Assembly (NCBI RefSeq): GCF_020091405.1
Contig: NZ_CP081903.1
Span: 6,448,501-6,512,500, forward strand
Source of the DNA: Bacteroides cellulosilyticus
GTDB taxonomy: Bacteria; Bacteroidota; Bacteroidia; Bacteroidales; Bacteroidaceae
Length of the DNA: 64,000 bases
Reading direction: 5' to 3'
The position numbers and the translations under genes are program-made. Of the stretch, positions 1 to 9,602 are shown in pieces. Each line of letters starts with the position of its first letter. Within the stretch, counting starts at the first letter, position 1. The notes under the pieces were generated by a model. That model saw only the letters and a program-made list of their open reading frames with translations, was not told the DNA's origin and searched no databases.

Positions 1-922
1 TATAAGTAGTTGCTCCCCACGATACGGTGTGTGTTGCATCCACCGGAAAAGCATAGATGATTTCATTGGTACGGTTATGGTTGTCGGCATTGAACAGTTT
101 GGCATAATCACCTTCCAGCGTATAACCCGCTTTCAGGATTTCGTTGCAGTAGGTGATGCAATCCGTCCAATGGGCAGTACCCGTATAAACTTCCGCATTG
201 AGATATAAGCGTGCCAACAGGGCATAAGCGGCTTGTTTGCAGGCACGGCCGTATTCACATTCTGTGCGGTCCAGCAAGTCTGCATCCACATCTTTCAATT
301 CCGTCTCCAGATACTCGAACATTTGTGTAGCAGTGTAGCGTGGCGGCAGATAGCTGCCTACAGGATCATTCTCGGTGACGAGAGGTATGTTACGATAAAG
401 ATCGAGTGCATGATAGTATGCCAATGCACGGAGAAAACGGGCTTCAGCCCGATAATGGCGTATTTCCGCCTGCTCACTCTCACTGAATTTTTCAATCTGC
501 CCGTCGGTGGCATTACGCAGGAATTCATTGCAAAGCGCTATGGTATAGTAAATACGATAATACGTATCGGACACCCACGCATCATTGGCATCCCAACTCA
601 GATAAGTAAGCCCACTCATTTTTTCGCCTCCCAGCCAGGTGTAGACCACCTCGTCGGTGCCACATTCCTGCATATTGAAGTAACAGCGCATATAGTCGTA
701 ACCGAAGTTACTGTCGAGGTCTTTATCTCCGCCGCCTTTTTCTTGTCCGGCAATGACGAAAGACACATAAAGTTTTCCTAAGACGGCTTTATAGTTAGCT
801 GCGGACGTATAAACATCAGCCGAAGTGGTTTCCGTATGCGGATACTGGTTGAGGTCATCCAAACAGGAGGTTGTGAATAGTGTACCGGCAAAAAGCAGTA
901 CGGTATAGAATATCTTTTTCAT
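1..922 (-). CDS. SusD/RagB family outer-membrane glycan-binding lipoprotein, C-terminus outside window
   Basis: Read on the minus strand from the ATG at 922, the frame stays open for 307 codons to the window edge, so about half of a typical SusD is present. The N-terminus is a lipoprotein signal ending TTSC, which predicts a surface lipoprotein. The following sequence has SusD features: an ALCNEFLRNA helix and the RAEARFLRALAYYHALDLYRN segment type that is characteristic of the TPR-like scaffold. SusD proteins form a lid on a SusC channel and bind the glycan. It starts 29 bp after the SusC stop and is co-transcribed with it. The substrate cannot be read from the sequence. Confidence 0.93.
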   Translation of the reverse strand, partial: MKKIFYTVLLFAGTLFTTSCLDDLNQYPHTETTSADVYTSAANYKAVLGKLYVSFVIAGQEKGGGDKDLDSNFGYDYMRCYFNMQECGTDEVVYTWLGGEKMSGLTYLSWDANDAWVSDTYYRIYYTIALCNEFLRNATDGQIEKFSESEQAEIRHYRAEARFLRALAYYHALDLYRNIPLVTENDPVGSYLPPRYTATQMFEYLETELKDVDADLLDRTECEYGRACKQAAYALLARLYLNAEVYTGTAHWTDCITYCNEILKAGYTLEGDYAKLFNADNHNRTNEIIYAFPVDATHTVSWGATTY

Positions 923-951
923 ATGATATGTCTTGTTTTTAATGGTAAAGA

Positions 952-3921
952 TTAGAATTCAAGTCCCAGGCTGAGTGAGTAAGTACGCGGACGGGGATAG
1001 AAAGAAGAATCCATTCCACTCGGAACCTCCGGATCAACACCCGAATACTTGGTTATGCAAAATACGTTTTGCACCATGACACTGGCATTCAAACTGAGCC
1101 AGCGGCATACACGGCCAAAGTTGTAGGATAGTGACAGGTTATCCATTTTCAGGAATGAGCCGTTCTCCACATAATAGTCCGATAAGTGCTGGCGGCTTTG
1201 GAAACCGGTATTCAGATAACTGCTGTGCAGATTATTCAACTGGAATGAGTTATAGCTCATCGTCTCCCAGGCACCGGTGTTCATAGCCATACCGTTATAT
1301 ACGTAATTCCCCACATTGGCACGAAGACTGGTGCTCAGCGTCCACTTCTTATAGTTCAGCGAAGTACTGAAGCCGAAGATAAAGTCGGGTGTAGGTGATT
1401 TATAGCGATAAAGGTCACCTGAGTTTATCTCACCGTCATTGTTCAGGTCGGCATAAGCTCCCTCGATGGGTTTGCCGGTTTCGGCATCGTAAAGCTGTTT
1501 ATAGACGTAGAACATATAAGGTTCGTAGCCTTCGCTCAACACCTGCACATTTTGTCCGTCAATGGAGGCACCGGCCGAGATGTTGGTGGCAGCACCACCT
1601 TCTACCAGAGAGAGGTTCTTGACTTTCATCTTTTGCCAGGTCATGTTGAAGCTGACATCCCAGTTCCAGTTCTTGCTTTGAATGGGGCTGGCGTTCAGGG
1701 AAACTTCAATACCCTGACTATCTACATTACCCACATTGGTCAGGATATTCTTATCGAAATTAGTACCGGCGGGAGAGGCAACAGTAGCCAACAGGTCCTT
1801 GGTCTGGCGGGTATAGTAATCAAAGCTACCGGTAATACGGTCTTCAAGGAAGCCAAAATCAAAACCGGCATTCCAGGCGGTAGTAGTCTCCCATTTCAAA
1901 TTAGAGACGTATGCCTCAGGGCGGTAGGTGGTGATGTACTGATTTCCGAACTGTGCTTCCGCCCCACTCTGGCTGGCTGTATAAACGGGCAGGTAATTAT
2001 AGTTACCAATGCCATCCTGCTGACCGGTGACACCGTAACTGGCACGGAGTTTCAGGTTACTCAACACTGCATTGTCTTTCAGGAAAGCCTCTTCACTGAC
2101 TCTCCAGGCCAGAGCTACAGAGGGGAAAGTTCCCCAACGGTTATCTTTGCTGAAACGAGAGGTACCATCACGACGCATGGTGGCCGTCAGCATATAACGC
2201 GAATCAAAAGTATAGTTCAGACGCGCATAGTAAGAGAGAAGCACATGGCGCTCGTCGGAAGCGGCAGTCGTACTTTGTATCTCGCCTAATGTGCTCAGTT
2301 CACTGTATTGAGGGGAAGTACTCTTCCAGTATTGATAATCATATCCCACAGTGGCATCAATGCTGCTCTTCCAGGAGTCGAGGTATTTATTGTAATTGAA
2401 ATAAGTAGTCAGCAGGCGGTTGGTATTCTTTTGCGGGCCATATTTATAATCACGCCCATGAGTTGTCTCATACTGGGCTGCCTCAGCCGGAACATATATT
2501 TTGCCTTGTCCCTTGGCATAATCATACCCCAAAGTAGCATGAAATTTCAGTTCGGGCAGGAAGTGCATTTTGTAGTCCACATCAAAGTTACCGACCAGAC
2601 GGGACACACGGCTGGTTGATTTATACTGCTTGAGAGCCCCCAGAGGATTGACCGTACCACCTGTAACCAACTGCCCTACATTGTCAGTAGCCTCAGTGTA
2701 TCCGCCAAACGTATTGTTACCCGAATAAACCGGAATGGTAGGGTTCCAGGTTGCTGCATTCCAAATGGCATTTGAATTGGCGAAACGGTTGTCGTTACGC
2801 GAACCTTTCACATTGAAGTTCAGTTTCAGATGGTCGTCAAAGAAACTGGGAGATAAGGATACACTTCCTGTGATGCGCTCTGCATTGTCCGTCTTCACCA
2901 AACCATCCTGGTTATAATAACCTAAAGACACACGGATAGGAAAGTTCTTTGCCAGACGACCGGACAGGCTGAGATTATTGTCCGTACCGAAAGCGTTATG
3001 ATAGATTTTGTCATTCCAATCCGTGTTGGCATTACCCAGCAAGGCTTTCTGTGCATCCGAACCCTGAGTATTGACCACATTGATGAACTCTTCGCGTGAG
3101 AGCATATCGTTCAATTTAGTACGGGTCTGTATGGAATTGGTAGTTGTGAAACTCACTTTCATACGGTCAGTACTTCCTTTCTTGGTAGTAATGATAATGA
3201 CACCGTTTGACGCGCGCGAACCGTAGATGGCGGTGGACGAAGCATCTTTCAGGATAGTCATACTTTCTATATCGCTCGGATTGATTAATGCCAAAAAGTT
3301 ACCGTCATTACCACTGATACCACCCGTTTCAAGGGGTACGCCATCCAACACGATAAGCGGGTCGTTACTGGCATTCAGCGAAGCGCCGCCACGGATACGG
3401 ATGGTACTTCCGGCTGTGGGCGAGCCACTATTACTCATAATCTGTACACCCGATACTTTACCGTTAATCAGTTGTTCGGGCGAGGAAATCAGCCCGGAAT
3501 TGAAATCCTTGCTGCTGACATTAGAGACAGATCCCGTCAGGTCACTTTTGCGGGTTGTTCCGTAACCGATAACAACCACATCACTCAGTACCTGAGAGTC
3601 ACTTTTCATCTTTACATTCACGGTATTGTTGTCCGGAATGGGAACAGTCATAGTTTCATAGCCCACATAGGAGATTTGCAAAGTGGTAGCTCCCGAAGGT
3701 ACAACAATGGAAAAGTTTCCGTCAAGATCGGTTATCACGCCGGTACTGGTGCCTACCACCAGGATACTGGCGCCGATAAGGGGTTCGTTCGTGTCGTCTA
3801 CGACATGCCCGGTTACTTTTCTTCCGTCCTGAGCGGAAAGCGGGCTCGTAATTGCTGATAGTGCGATGCACAGCAGACATAGAAAAGCTGTGACGCGATG
3901 TCTTAAGGTTTTGTTTCTCAT
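952..3921 (-). CDS. SusC/RagA-family TonB-dependent outer-membrane transporter
   Basis: The 989-residue protein opens with a signal peptide of about 30 residues. A carboxypeptidase-regulatory-like beta domain follows (about 35-110, with GHVVDDTNEPLIGAS and LDGNFSI). Then comes a TonB plug (about 115-245, with VVVIGYGTTRKSDLTGSVS, IRIRGG and PLIVLDG) and a long beta-barrel ending in the aromatic LSLGLEF. This is the standard SusC architecture and length. It imports oligosaccharide across the outer membrane using TonB energy, paired with the SusD downstream. It lies 27 bp after the glycosidase stop, so one transcript carries glycosidase, SusC and SusD. There is no FecR-type signalling extension, which agrees with control by a hybrid two-component system. 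Confidence 0.96.
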   Translation of the reverse strand: MRNKTLRHRVTAFLCLLCIALSAITSPLSAQDGRKVTGHVVDDTNEPLIGASILVVGTSTGVITDLDGNFSIVVPSGATTLQISYVGYETMTVPIPDNNTVNVKMKSDSQVLSDVVVIGYGTTRKSDLTGSVSNVSSKDFNSGLISSPEQLINGKVSGVQIMSNSGSPTAGSTIRIRGGASLNASNDPLIVLDGVPLETGGISGNDGNFLALINPSDIESMTILKDASSTAIYGSRASNGVIIITTKKGSTDRMKVSFTTTNSIQTRTKLNDMLSREEFINVVNTQGSDAQKALLGNANTDWNDKIYHNAFGTDNNLSLSGRLAKNFPIRVSLGYYNQDGLVKTDNAERITGSVSLSPSFFDDHLKLNFNVKGSRNDNRFANSNAIWNAATWNPTIPVYSGNNTFGGYTEATDNVGQLVTGGTVNPLGALKQYKSTSRVSRLVGNFDVDYKMHFLPELKFHATLGYDYAKGQGKIYVPAEAAQYETTHGRDYKYGPQKNTNRLLTTYFNYNKYLDSWKSSIDATVGYDYQYWKSTSPQYSELSTLGEIQSTTAASDERHVLLSYYARLNYTFDSRYMLTATMRRDGTSRFSKDNRWGTFPSVALAWRVSEEAFLKDNAVLSNLKLRASYGVTGQQDGIGNYNYLPVYTASQSGAEAQFGNQYITTYRPEAYVSNLKWETTTAWNAGFDFGFLEDRITGSFDYYTRQTKDLLATVASPAGTNFDKNILTNVGNVDSQGIEVSLNASPIQSKNWNWDVSFNMTWQKMKVKNLSLVEGGAATNISAGASIDGQNVQVLSEGYEPYMFYVYKQLYDAETGKPIEGAYADLNNDGEINSGDLYRYKSPTPDFIFGFSTSLNYKKWTLSTSLRANVGNYVYNGMAMNTGAWETMSYNSFQLNNLHSSYLNTGFQSRQHLSDYYVENGSFLKMDNLSLSYNFGRVCRWLSLNASVMVQNVFCITKYSGVDPEVPSGMDSSFYPRPRTYSLSLGLEF

Positions 3922-3948
3922 ACTTGGTATTTAATTTAAAAGTGTTAC

Positions 3949-6549
3949 TTATTCCAGCCAAATGCCACCTATTTCTATTTCCGCCTGTTTCCCGGCAGTT
4001 CCTTCAAAGGACAGTTCAAGGCTTTCTATCTTTTCTACTTGGAAAGGTATCTCCGTTTGCGGACGGAAATAGTTGTCGAGGAAAACCGGATAGGCATGAG
4101 GCAACAGGGCGGTATTGGTCTGTCGCAGTTCCGTGAGAGGAATGCGAATGATATCATCCGTTGCAGCCGTACACGGTGCGAGATAGGTATATCCGTCCGA
4201 AGTAATGAAACCTGCTTTAAGCCCTTCCGGCATCTTCTTCACATGCAGACAAAGCTTACGGCCGGCTGCAAGGCGTTCGGGACGGCCGCTAATGTCATCT
4301 TTAATATAGCGGCGAAGAAAGAATACCGGATTCGGGTCCTTGGATTCAAAAGTAATGCGGAGAGTCGGTCTCTCCGTTGGGGCATTCTCAATCAATTCAC
4401 GATTGGTACGGCTCCACTCCGGCAAGGTATAGACTTCCAGGTTATTGTCGGTATCTCCCACTTCCAGTAAAGAAAGTGGCTTCGTAGAAGCAACTACATT
4501 CGTCTCCCACAGGGTAGCCGTAGTATAGTCCCAATCCAGCGGACTCTTGGCTACCCCGGAAGGGAATGTCTGTCGTTTATCTCCCCGACATACAACGATG
4601 TTATACCTAAAACAACCTTCTTTTATATCTGAGGCAGGAACAATGGCACGGTATGTGTAACCACCTGCATAGTTCATCTTGATAGATGGATTCTTTTCAT
4701 TCCAAAAGGAGATTTTATCAGTATAGATAATAACGGAGTCGGGCTGTTCATTGCCGGCTACAGTGGCTTGTATGGTCAGGTCTTTGCCGGCATCAACAGT
4801 TCCCACCGGAGAATGATTGACTATGAAGTCAAGGTCTGAAGGTTGAGAGTGGAGAGTTGGGGAGACGTATTCGCCGAGAGTGATGTTTTGCCAATGGGTA
4901 TCAGCAGTCCAGGTTCGGGAAGCGGATATGCCTTCGCGTTGCAAAAGATAAACACCGGGACGAAGGGCGGAAATGGTACCGTTCGTGGCGGCAGTATGTC
5001 GGGAGTTATCTTTATCTAATCCATTTATCTGGAAATGTTTACCCAAGTCAGGCAAATCCAGCACCATATCCCATGCATTGGAAATGATATGCATCACTTC
5101 TTTATCCAAAGAAGGTTTGGCAAACGGATCGCTCACCTGCACTACATCGGGCATAACTTCCAGGCGCCAAACACCATCTTCCAACTTATCTATCCAATAA
5201 GCACCTGTACCCTCGTAACTGACAACGGGAGAACTGCCACATCCGGCAATGGCACGAAGCCGTGAAACATCTTTCGGAAGGGTCTGCGTCGTATTGGAAT
5301 AGTAGAATTTCTCTCCATCGTTCAGTTCACTCAAATCCTGTACGTAGCTGACGCGGAAGTCATTGAACAGCGTATCTGCCGGATAGCCTCCAAAGCTCTC
5401 TCCCCTGCCCACTTTTTGTGCCACTTCTGCGGCAATCATCAAGCCAAGAGCCTTGTTCGGAGTATAAGCCACATTCAGGTAATGAGTCTGATATTCGGTA
5501 TTATATGCCGCCATATCAATAGGATCATACGCAAACTGTGTAATCCACTGGAAACCGGCAGAACGGAAAGTGCGGACAGTGGCAGGATAAAGATAGGAAT
5601 AGAGATTGTCCGCAGGATCAAATTCATAAACCAGACGCGCCTTTTTATTGAAACCTTTCAAATTGGAGAAAGGAATATCGTATCGGTCTACCGCAGGCAG
5701 GAAGTTTCCTTTACGGGTATGTCCGGAAACAAGACCCACGGGATACCATTGATAAGTAGTACCCTGAACGGCAGTATCGTAGTAAGCCTCAACCACATGC
5801 TGATTGTGGCTGACATTATAGAATACCGGTTTCCGGTTGCCTGCACGTTTCAAGGCAGATAACATCTTGTTGATATAAGTACGCGTCTCGGCTACCGTAC
5901 CCGGATGGCAGGGTTCGTTGTTGATTTCAAAACCTACGATGTAAGGATCGTCTTTATAGGCATAGCCTGTGTAAGAATTGACGTGGCGCACAAGGGCGGC
6001 AATATATTTTTCCTGCGCGGCAATGGCCTCTGCATCGCTATGAACAGCACATTTACCATAATTATAGGAAAAGCCGCCGGTAGGCTGGTTACGTTCGGGA
6101 TAGCCATTGCCGAAGTTGGTTTGAGCAGTAATAACGATGCGAATGCCACGTTCCTGCAATTTAAAGATAAGATAATCCAGCAATTCCAAATGCTCGTTCT
6201 CCAGCAGGTTGCCTTCGCCATCGGAAATCTCAACGTCCCAGATGTGGATGCGATAAGCATTCAGTCCCAGACGTGCAAAGTGGTAGACATCACGGTCGAT
6301 AGCAGCTTTGCGATCAATGCCCAGATAGCCCATTGCACGGTAAGCATGGGCAAAAGGCAGGGTATAATTCACACCAAAGAAAGAAGCCTCTTTCCGGGTA
6401 TCGGACCAGCGCATGACGCCGTTGGCATCCACATAAACAGTAGGGATACTTTTTCGTACTTGGGGCTGTGCGCTTTTTTGTACTTTGTTCTGTGCCGGGG
6501 CAACTACCGCCAGCAAACAAGTAATCAAGATAAGAATGTGTCTCTGCAT
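3949..6549 (-). CDS. Secreted glycoside hydrolase, clan GH-A type TIM barrel (GH5-like), with C-terminal binding-like domain
   Basis: I start at the ATG at 6549 because a clean signal peptide follows (MQRHILILITCLLAVVAPAQ). The in-frame ATG at 6600 would put charged residues before it and would overlap the promoter. The protein has 866 residues. The N-terminal half is TIM-barrel-like: WDVEISDGEGN, then IVGFEINNEPCHPG, where E212 is the likely acid/base of a clan GH-A NEP motif, then LVYEFDP, where E309 is a candidate nucleophile. The last 140 or so residues (FESKDPNPVFFLRRY to IEIGGIWLE) look like a beta-sandwich carbohydrate-binding domain. It is the first gene of the SusC/SusD operon and presumably makes or trims the imported oligosaccharide. 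The exact GH family and substrate are not assignable by eye. Confidence 0.85.
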   Translation of the reverse strand: MQRHILILITCLLAVVAPAQNKVQKSAQPQVRKSIPTVYVDANGVMRWSDTRKEASFFGVNYTLPFAHAYRAMGYLGIDRKAAIDRDVYHFARLGLNAYRIHIWDVEISDGEGNLLENEHLELLDYLIFKLQERGIRIVITAQTNFGNGYPERNQPTGGFSYNYGKCAVHSDAEAIAAQEKYIAALVRHVNSYTGYAYKDDPYIVGFEINNEPCHPGTVAETRTYINKMLSALKRAGNRKPVFYNVSHNQHVVEAYYDTAVQGTTYQWYPVGLVSGHTRKGNFLPAVDRYDIPFSNLKGFNKKARLVYEFDPADNLYSYLYPATVRTFRSAGFQWITQFAYDPIDMAAYNTEYQTHYLNVAYTPNKALGLMIAAEVAQKVGRGESFGGYPADTLFNDFRVSYVQDLSELNDGEKFYYSNTTQTLPKDVSRLRAIAGCGSSPVVSYEGTGAYWIDKLEDGVWRLEVMPDVVQVSDPFAKPSLDKEVMHIISNAWDMVLDLPDLGKHFQINGLDKDNSRHTAATNGTISALRPGVYLLQREGISASRTWTADTHWQNITLGEYVSPTLHSQPSDLDFIVNHSPVGTVDAGKDLTIQATVAGNEQPDSVIIYTDKISFWNEKNPSIKMNYAGGYTYRAIVPASDIKEGCFRYNIVVCRGDKRQTFPSGVAKSPLDWDYTTATLWETNVVASTKPLSLLEVGDTDNNLEVYTLPEWSRTNRELIENAPTERPTLRITFESKDPNPVFFLRRYIKDDISGRPERLAAGRKLCLHVKKMPEGLKAGFITSDGYTYLAPCTAATDDIIRIPLTELRQTNTALLPHAYPVFLDNYFRPQTEIPFQVEKIESLELSFEGTAGKQAEIEIGGIWLE

Positions 6550-6581
6550 GTCATCAAATTCAAGTTGGTTTTTCTTGACGG

Positions 6582-6612
6582 CAAAAGTAATGGAGGGCAA
6601 TTATTCATCAAA
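6582..6612 (-). promoter_or_regulatory. Promoter of the glycosidase-SusC-SusD operon
   Basis: On the minus strand TTTG (6612-6609) is followed after 19 bp by TACTTTTG (6589-6582). This matches the Bacteroides sigma-70 form TTTG-N19-21-TAnnTTTG. It lies 33 bp ahead of the chosen glycosidase start. Confidence 0.7.
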
Positions 6613-6747
6613 GCAGATATCGGACATAAAACAATACAAAAAGGACATCCACTGATTATCAACAATATACATATAACATTTATGAACAATAAGCATAATA
6701 ACAGCCGGGAATTCTCAATCAAAAGACTACTACTTTTTCTCCATTTT

Positions 6748-6780
6748 CTTGTAATTATTAAGCATAAAAAAGTATCTTTG
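6748..6780 (+). promoter_or_regulatory. Promoter of the TPR sensor kinase gene
   Basis: TTG (6749-6751) is followed by 21 bp and TATCTTTG (6773-6780), an exact Bacteroides -7 box, 24 bp before the ATG at 6805. It diverges from the glycosidase promoter. The 135 bp between the two promoters is AT-rich, and I see no further feature in it. Confidence 0.65.
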
Positions 6781-6804
6781 CCACATCCCTTTGCTAAAGA
6801 TAAG

Positions 6805-8919
6805 ATGAAAAGATACACTAACATACTAATTTTACTACTTCTTACAGGACTTTTTATCCCTGCCGGGGCACAAAACAACCCTTATAAGATAGATGACTCT
6901 TTATACCCCTTTTTTCAGCGCGCCACCAAATCACGAACTTATCCCCAAGGATTGCTTATCGCTGACACTCTTTATGCAGAAGCAACCAAAAAGAAAGACA
7001 AAAAAGCACAATGTTTGGCACTTACCATTCCGGTAAGTTTCTACTATAGTTCCGGCAATTATGAGAAACTGGAACAGGCAGCCACTAAATTAAAGGAAGA
7101 GGCACGCAAAAACAACTATCTGCAATATTACTATTCCGCATATACGAGCGAAATAAATTGGCTCCTTAACAACGGACATTCACTGCGTGCCCTGCACAAA
7201 GCCGAAGAAATGAAAGAACAGGCTTTCAAAGACCAGCACAACTACGGCATCTTTTCGTGTATTCGTACCTTGGGACACATCTACTATATGCGTCAGAATA
7301 GTGAGGTAGCAGCCGAGTACTACAAAAATGCCTTAGAATACATGCTGAAGCATTTGCCCGAACAAGATCCGTCATACCTTTACATGAACCTTGCTGAGTA
7401 TTACCGAAAGAAAGACGAAGGTGAAGTAGCATTGGAATACAATGAGAAAGCCGTGAAAACTGCTAAAACCAATGAGAGCCGTGTAGCTTCCCTAATGGAT
7501 AAATGCCAGACTCTGTATAGTATGGACCGAATCGATGACTTTAACACTTGCTATGAAGAATGCCTGCAACTGGTCGAACAATATGGTGTTATCCGCAAAT
7601 CAGCTTTGTTGCGTTTACGTATCTGCAAACTTGTTCTGGATAAAAAATACGATCAGGCATATATAACCGCTGATTCGATAGGAAGCCCATTACAGATTTA
7701 CCAGATACGCCATGAGTTATATCTGAAATCAGGAAACTATGAAAAAGCTTATATATATAATAAGTTGATTCACAGATATCAGGATTCAATCAATCGCCTG
7801 GTACAATCCGCAGACATCGCCGAACTGAATGCACAGATAGGCAACGAACGCATGAAACTGGATGCCAAGGCCCTGGAATATAAGAATGCAGCACTCAACC
7901 TGAGGAATACCCAACTGGAACTGGACCGGACAAAGTCACAATCTGAACTGGAAAAGATAAATGCTGAAAACAGCAGATTGGTATTGAGGAACCGGAATCT
8001 GGAACTGGCACGTCTCAATGTAGAAGCGGAAAAACAGAAAGCCATCTTAAAAGAGCAGCAAAGTGCTTCTCAACATTACATCGTAACTCTCAGCCTTGTA
8101 CTCTCATTCTTATTTCTTTTCACCTGTTTCCTGATATTCTACCTATACAGACGCCGTAAAACAATGGCCATCTTACAAGAAAAAAATGGAGAGCTCACCA
8201 TTGCACGCGACCATGCCGAGGAGTCGGATCGGATGAAAAGTTTCTTTATACAGAATATGAGCCACGAGATACGTACACCGCTCAATGCCATAGTCGGATT
8301 CTCACAAGTTTTATCCACTCCGGATATGGAGGTGGACGAGGAAGAGAAAGCAGAGTTCAGCATGCTTATCCAGCAGAATTCCGAGTTACTGACTACGCTA
8401 ATTAATGATGTCCTCGACCTTGCCAGTTTGGAAAGTGGTAAATACACCATGCATCTGGCGCCTCATCGCTGCAATGAATTATGCCAGGTAGCAATGATTT
8501 CCGTTGTACATCGTAATCCGAAAGAAGTGAAGTCCTATTTCACTTCCGATGCACCAAATGACTTCTTGTTTGTGACGGATAAAGAACGCCTGCAACAGGT
8601 ACTTATCAATTTCCTGACCAATGCGGAGAAACACACGGAACGGGGTGAGATTCACCTCCATTGCTCTCTCACAGAGAATCCGGGAAAGATAACCTTCTCC
8701 GTTGCAGATACAGGTCCGGGAGTTCCGGCAGACCAGGCAGACTATGTTTTCGACCGTTTCAGCAAACTGGATGAATTTAAACAGGGCACAGGACTCGGAC
8801 TGAATATCTGTTCCATCATTGCCGAACGCCTGAAAGGTGAAGTGAAACTGGATAAGAGTTATACCAAAGGAGCACGTTTCCTGTTTATACTTCCACTGGA
8901 CGGTGCTCCTGGTAACTAA
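6805..8919 (+). CDS. Membrane sensor histidine kinase with N-terminal TPR-like periplasmic region
   Basis: The start at 6805 gives a signal peptide (MKRYTNILILLLLTGLFIPAGAQ). The open frame extends upstream across the promoter, but that part is not coding. The protein has 704 residues. Residues about 30-330 are TPR-like helices, followed by a long coiled coil (about 335-425) and one membrane segment (YIVTLSLVLSFLFLFTCFLI). The HisKA domain carries SHEIRTPLN with H487. The ATPase domain has an N box (LINFLTNAEKHT), G1 (VADTGPGVP) and G2 (GTGLGLNI). There is no receiver or DNA-binding domain and no response regulator next to it, so it is an orphan kinase here. The PepSY-like gene 57 bp downstream is probably in the same transcript. 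Confidence 0.92.
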   Translation: MKRYTNILILLLLTGLFIPAGAQNNPYKIDDSLYPFFQRATKSRTYPQGLLIADTLYAEATKKKDKKAQCLALTIPVSFYYSSGNYEKLEQAATKLKEEARKNNYLQYYYSAYTSEINWLLNNGHSLRALHKAEEMKEQAFKDQHNYGIFSCIRTLGHIYYMRQNSEVAAEYYKNALEYMLKHLPEQDPSYLYMNLAEYYRKKDEGEVALEYNEKAVKTAKTNESRVASLMDKCQTLYSMDRIDDFNTCYEECLQLVEQYGVIRKSALLRLRICKLVLDKKYDQAYITADSIGSPLQIYQIRHELYLKSGNYEKAYIYNKLIHRYQDSINRLVQSADIAELNAQIGNERMKLDAKALEYKNAALNLRNTQLELDRTKSQSELEKINAENSRLVLRNRNLELARLNVEAEKQKAILKEQQSASQHYIVTLSLVLSFLFLFTCFLIFYLYRRRKTMAILQEKNGELTIARDHAEESDRMKSFFIQNMSHEIRTPLNAIVGFSQVLSTPDMEVDEEEKAEFSMLIQQNSELLTTLINDVLDLASLESGKYTMHLAPHRCNELCQVAMISVVHRNPKEVKSYFTSDAPNDFLFVTDKERLQQVLINFLTNAEKHTERGEIHLHCSLTENPGKITFSVADTGPGVPADQADYVFDRFSKLDEFKQGTGLGLNICSIIAERLKGEVKLDKSYTKGARFLFILPLDGAPGN

Positions 8920-8976
8920 ACAAAACTCCCCACTCGTTGTTCTCTTCGGAGCGATAACAATCTAAATGAAGGAACA

Positions 8977-9465
8977 ATGAAAAAGTTGACGTATTCTTTC
9001 CTGCTTCTGATGCTCCTGACATCAGTTCCGGCCCTGGCCGATTATGCGCCTGTCAATGTACAGACAGCACTGAAAAAGATGTACCCTGCCGCCAAGGATG
9101 TTGCCTGGTCACGGGATGAGGCTTACTATGTAGCGGACTTTATACAGAATGGTTACGCCACAAAGGTCTGGTTCAACTCCGAGGCACAATGGGAAATGAG
9201 ACAGATTGACTGGGGAACAATGGACGAAGTGCCCAATGCCGTGTACAACGCTTTTGTTGCAAGCGAATATTCCGATGGAATGGTGCAGGGAGTCACATTG
9301 GTTCAATTCCCTAAGAAACAATCAGTAATTTCCGTAGTTGTGGGAATGGCGAATACACAAACCAGATACCAACTACTGTTCACCCCCGACGGAGGACTTG
9401 AGGATGAACGGAATGCCACTTACTTTAATAATCTGCTGGGAGCCGAGGTGTTCCTGAACACTTAA
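8977..9465 (+). CDS. Small periplasmic PepSY-like (beta-lactamase-inhibitor-like fold) protein
   Basis: The 162-residue protein begins with a signal peptide (LLLMLLTSVPALA). It then shows the pattern of the Bacteroidetes PepSY-like family: LKKMYPAAKDVAWSRDEAYYVADF, then KVWFNSEAQWEMRQIDWG, a tandem of short alpha/beta units. A GAAGGAA ribosome-binding site precedes the ATG. Such proteins are secreted and often sit beside two-component systems, but no activity is established for them. Its position right after a sensor kinase suggests, by inference only, an accessory role in periplasmic sensing. Confidence 0.82.
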   Translation: MKKLTYSFLLLMLLTSVPALADYAPVNVQTALKKMYPAAKDVAWSRDEAYYVADFIQNGYATKVWFNSEAQWEMRQIDWGTMDEVPNAVYNAFVASEYSDGMVQGVTLVQFPKKQSVISVVVGMANTQTRYQLLFTPDGGLEDERNATYFNNLLGAEVFLNT

Positions 9466-9479
9466 CTTTGCCAATTCCG

Positions 9480-9595
9480 TGCCACCTTGTTGGCAAACTT
9501 TTGCCACCTTATTGGCAAACTGTTGCCACCCTATTGGCAAGACTCTGCCACCCTATTGGCAAAACCTTGCCAAGCCTATGGCAAAGAGTTGGCAA
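9480..9595. repeat. Five dyad-symmetric units at an exact 22-bp period between convergent genes
   Basis: TGCCA begins at 9480, 9502, 9524, 9546 and 9568. The matching TGGCAA arms lie at 9491, 9513, 9535, 9557 and 9579, so every step is 22 bp. Each unit is itself an inverted repeat (TTGCCACC, short centre, TTGGCAA). A sixth TTGGCAA at 9589 breaks the phase. Half a unit (TTTGCCAA) starts at 9467, two bases after the PepSY-like stop, and the array ends eight bases before the stop of the hybrid regulator. It fills the whole spacer. It could be a multi-hairpin bidirectional terminator or a protein-binding array. The sequence does not decide. Confidence 0.85.
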
Positions 9596-9602
9596 AGCCG
9601 AA

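Noticed and set aside
952..3921. Several plus-strand frames of 60-245 codons inside the SusC region
   Set aside because: They are shadows of the SusC gene, without family motifs or ribosome-binding sites.
5905..6804. Upstream extension of the TPR kinase frame to 5905
   Set aside because: The extension runs antisense to the glycosidase and through two promoters. A signal peptide begins exactly at 6805.
9480..9595. CRISPR array in the 22-bp repeats
   Set aside because: The whole unit is conserved and palindromic. There is no alternation of constant repeat and unique spacer of 25-40 bp, and no cas genes are near.
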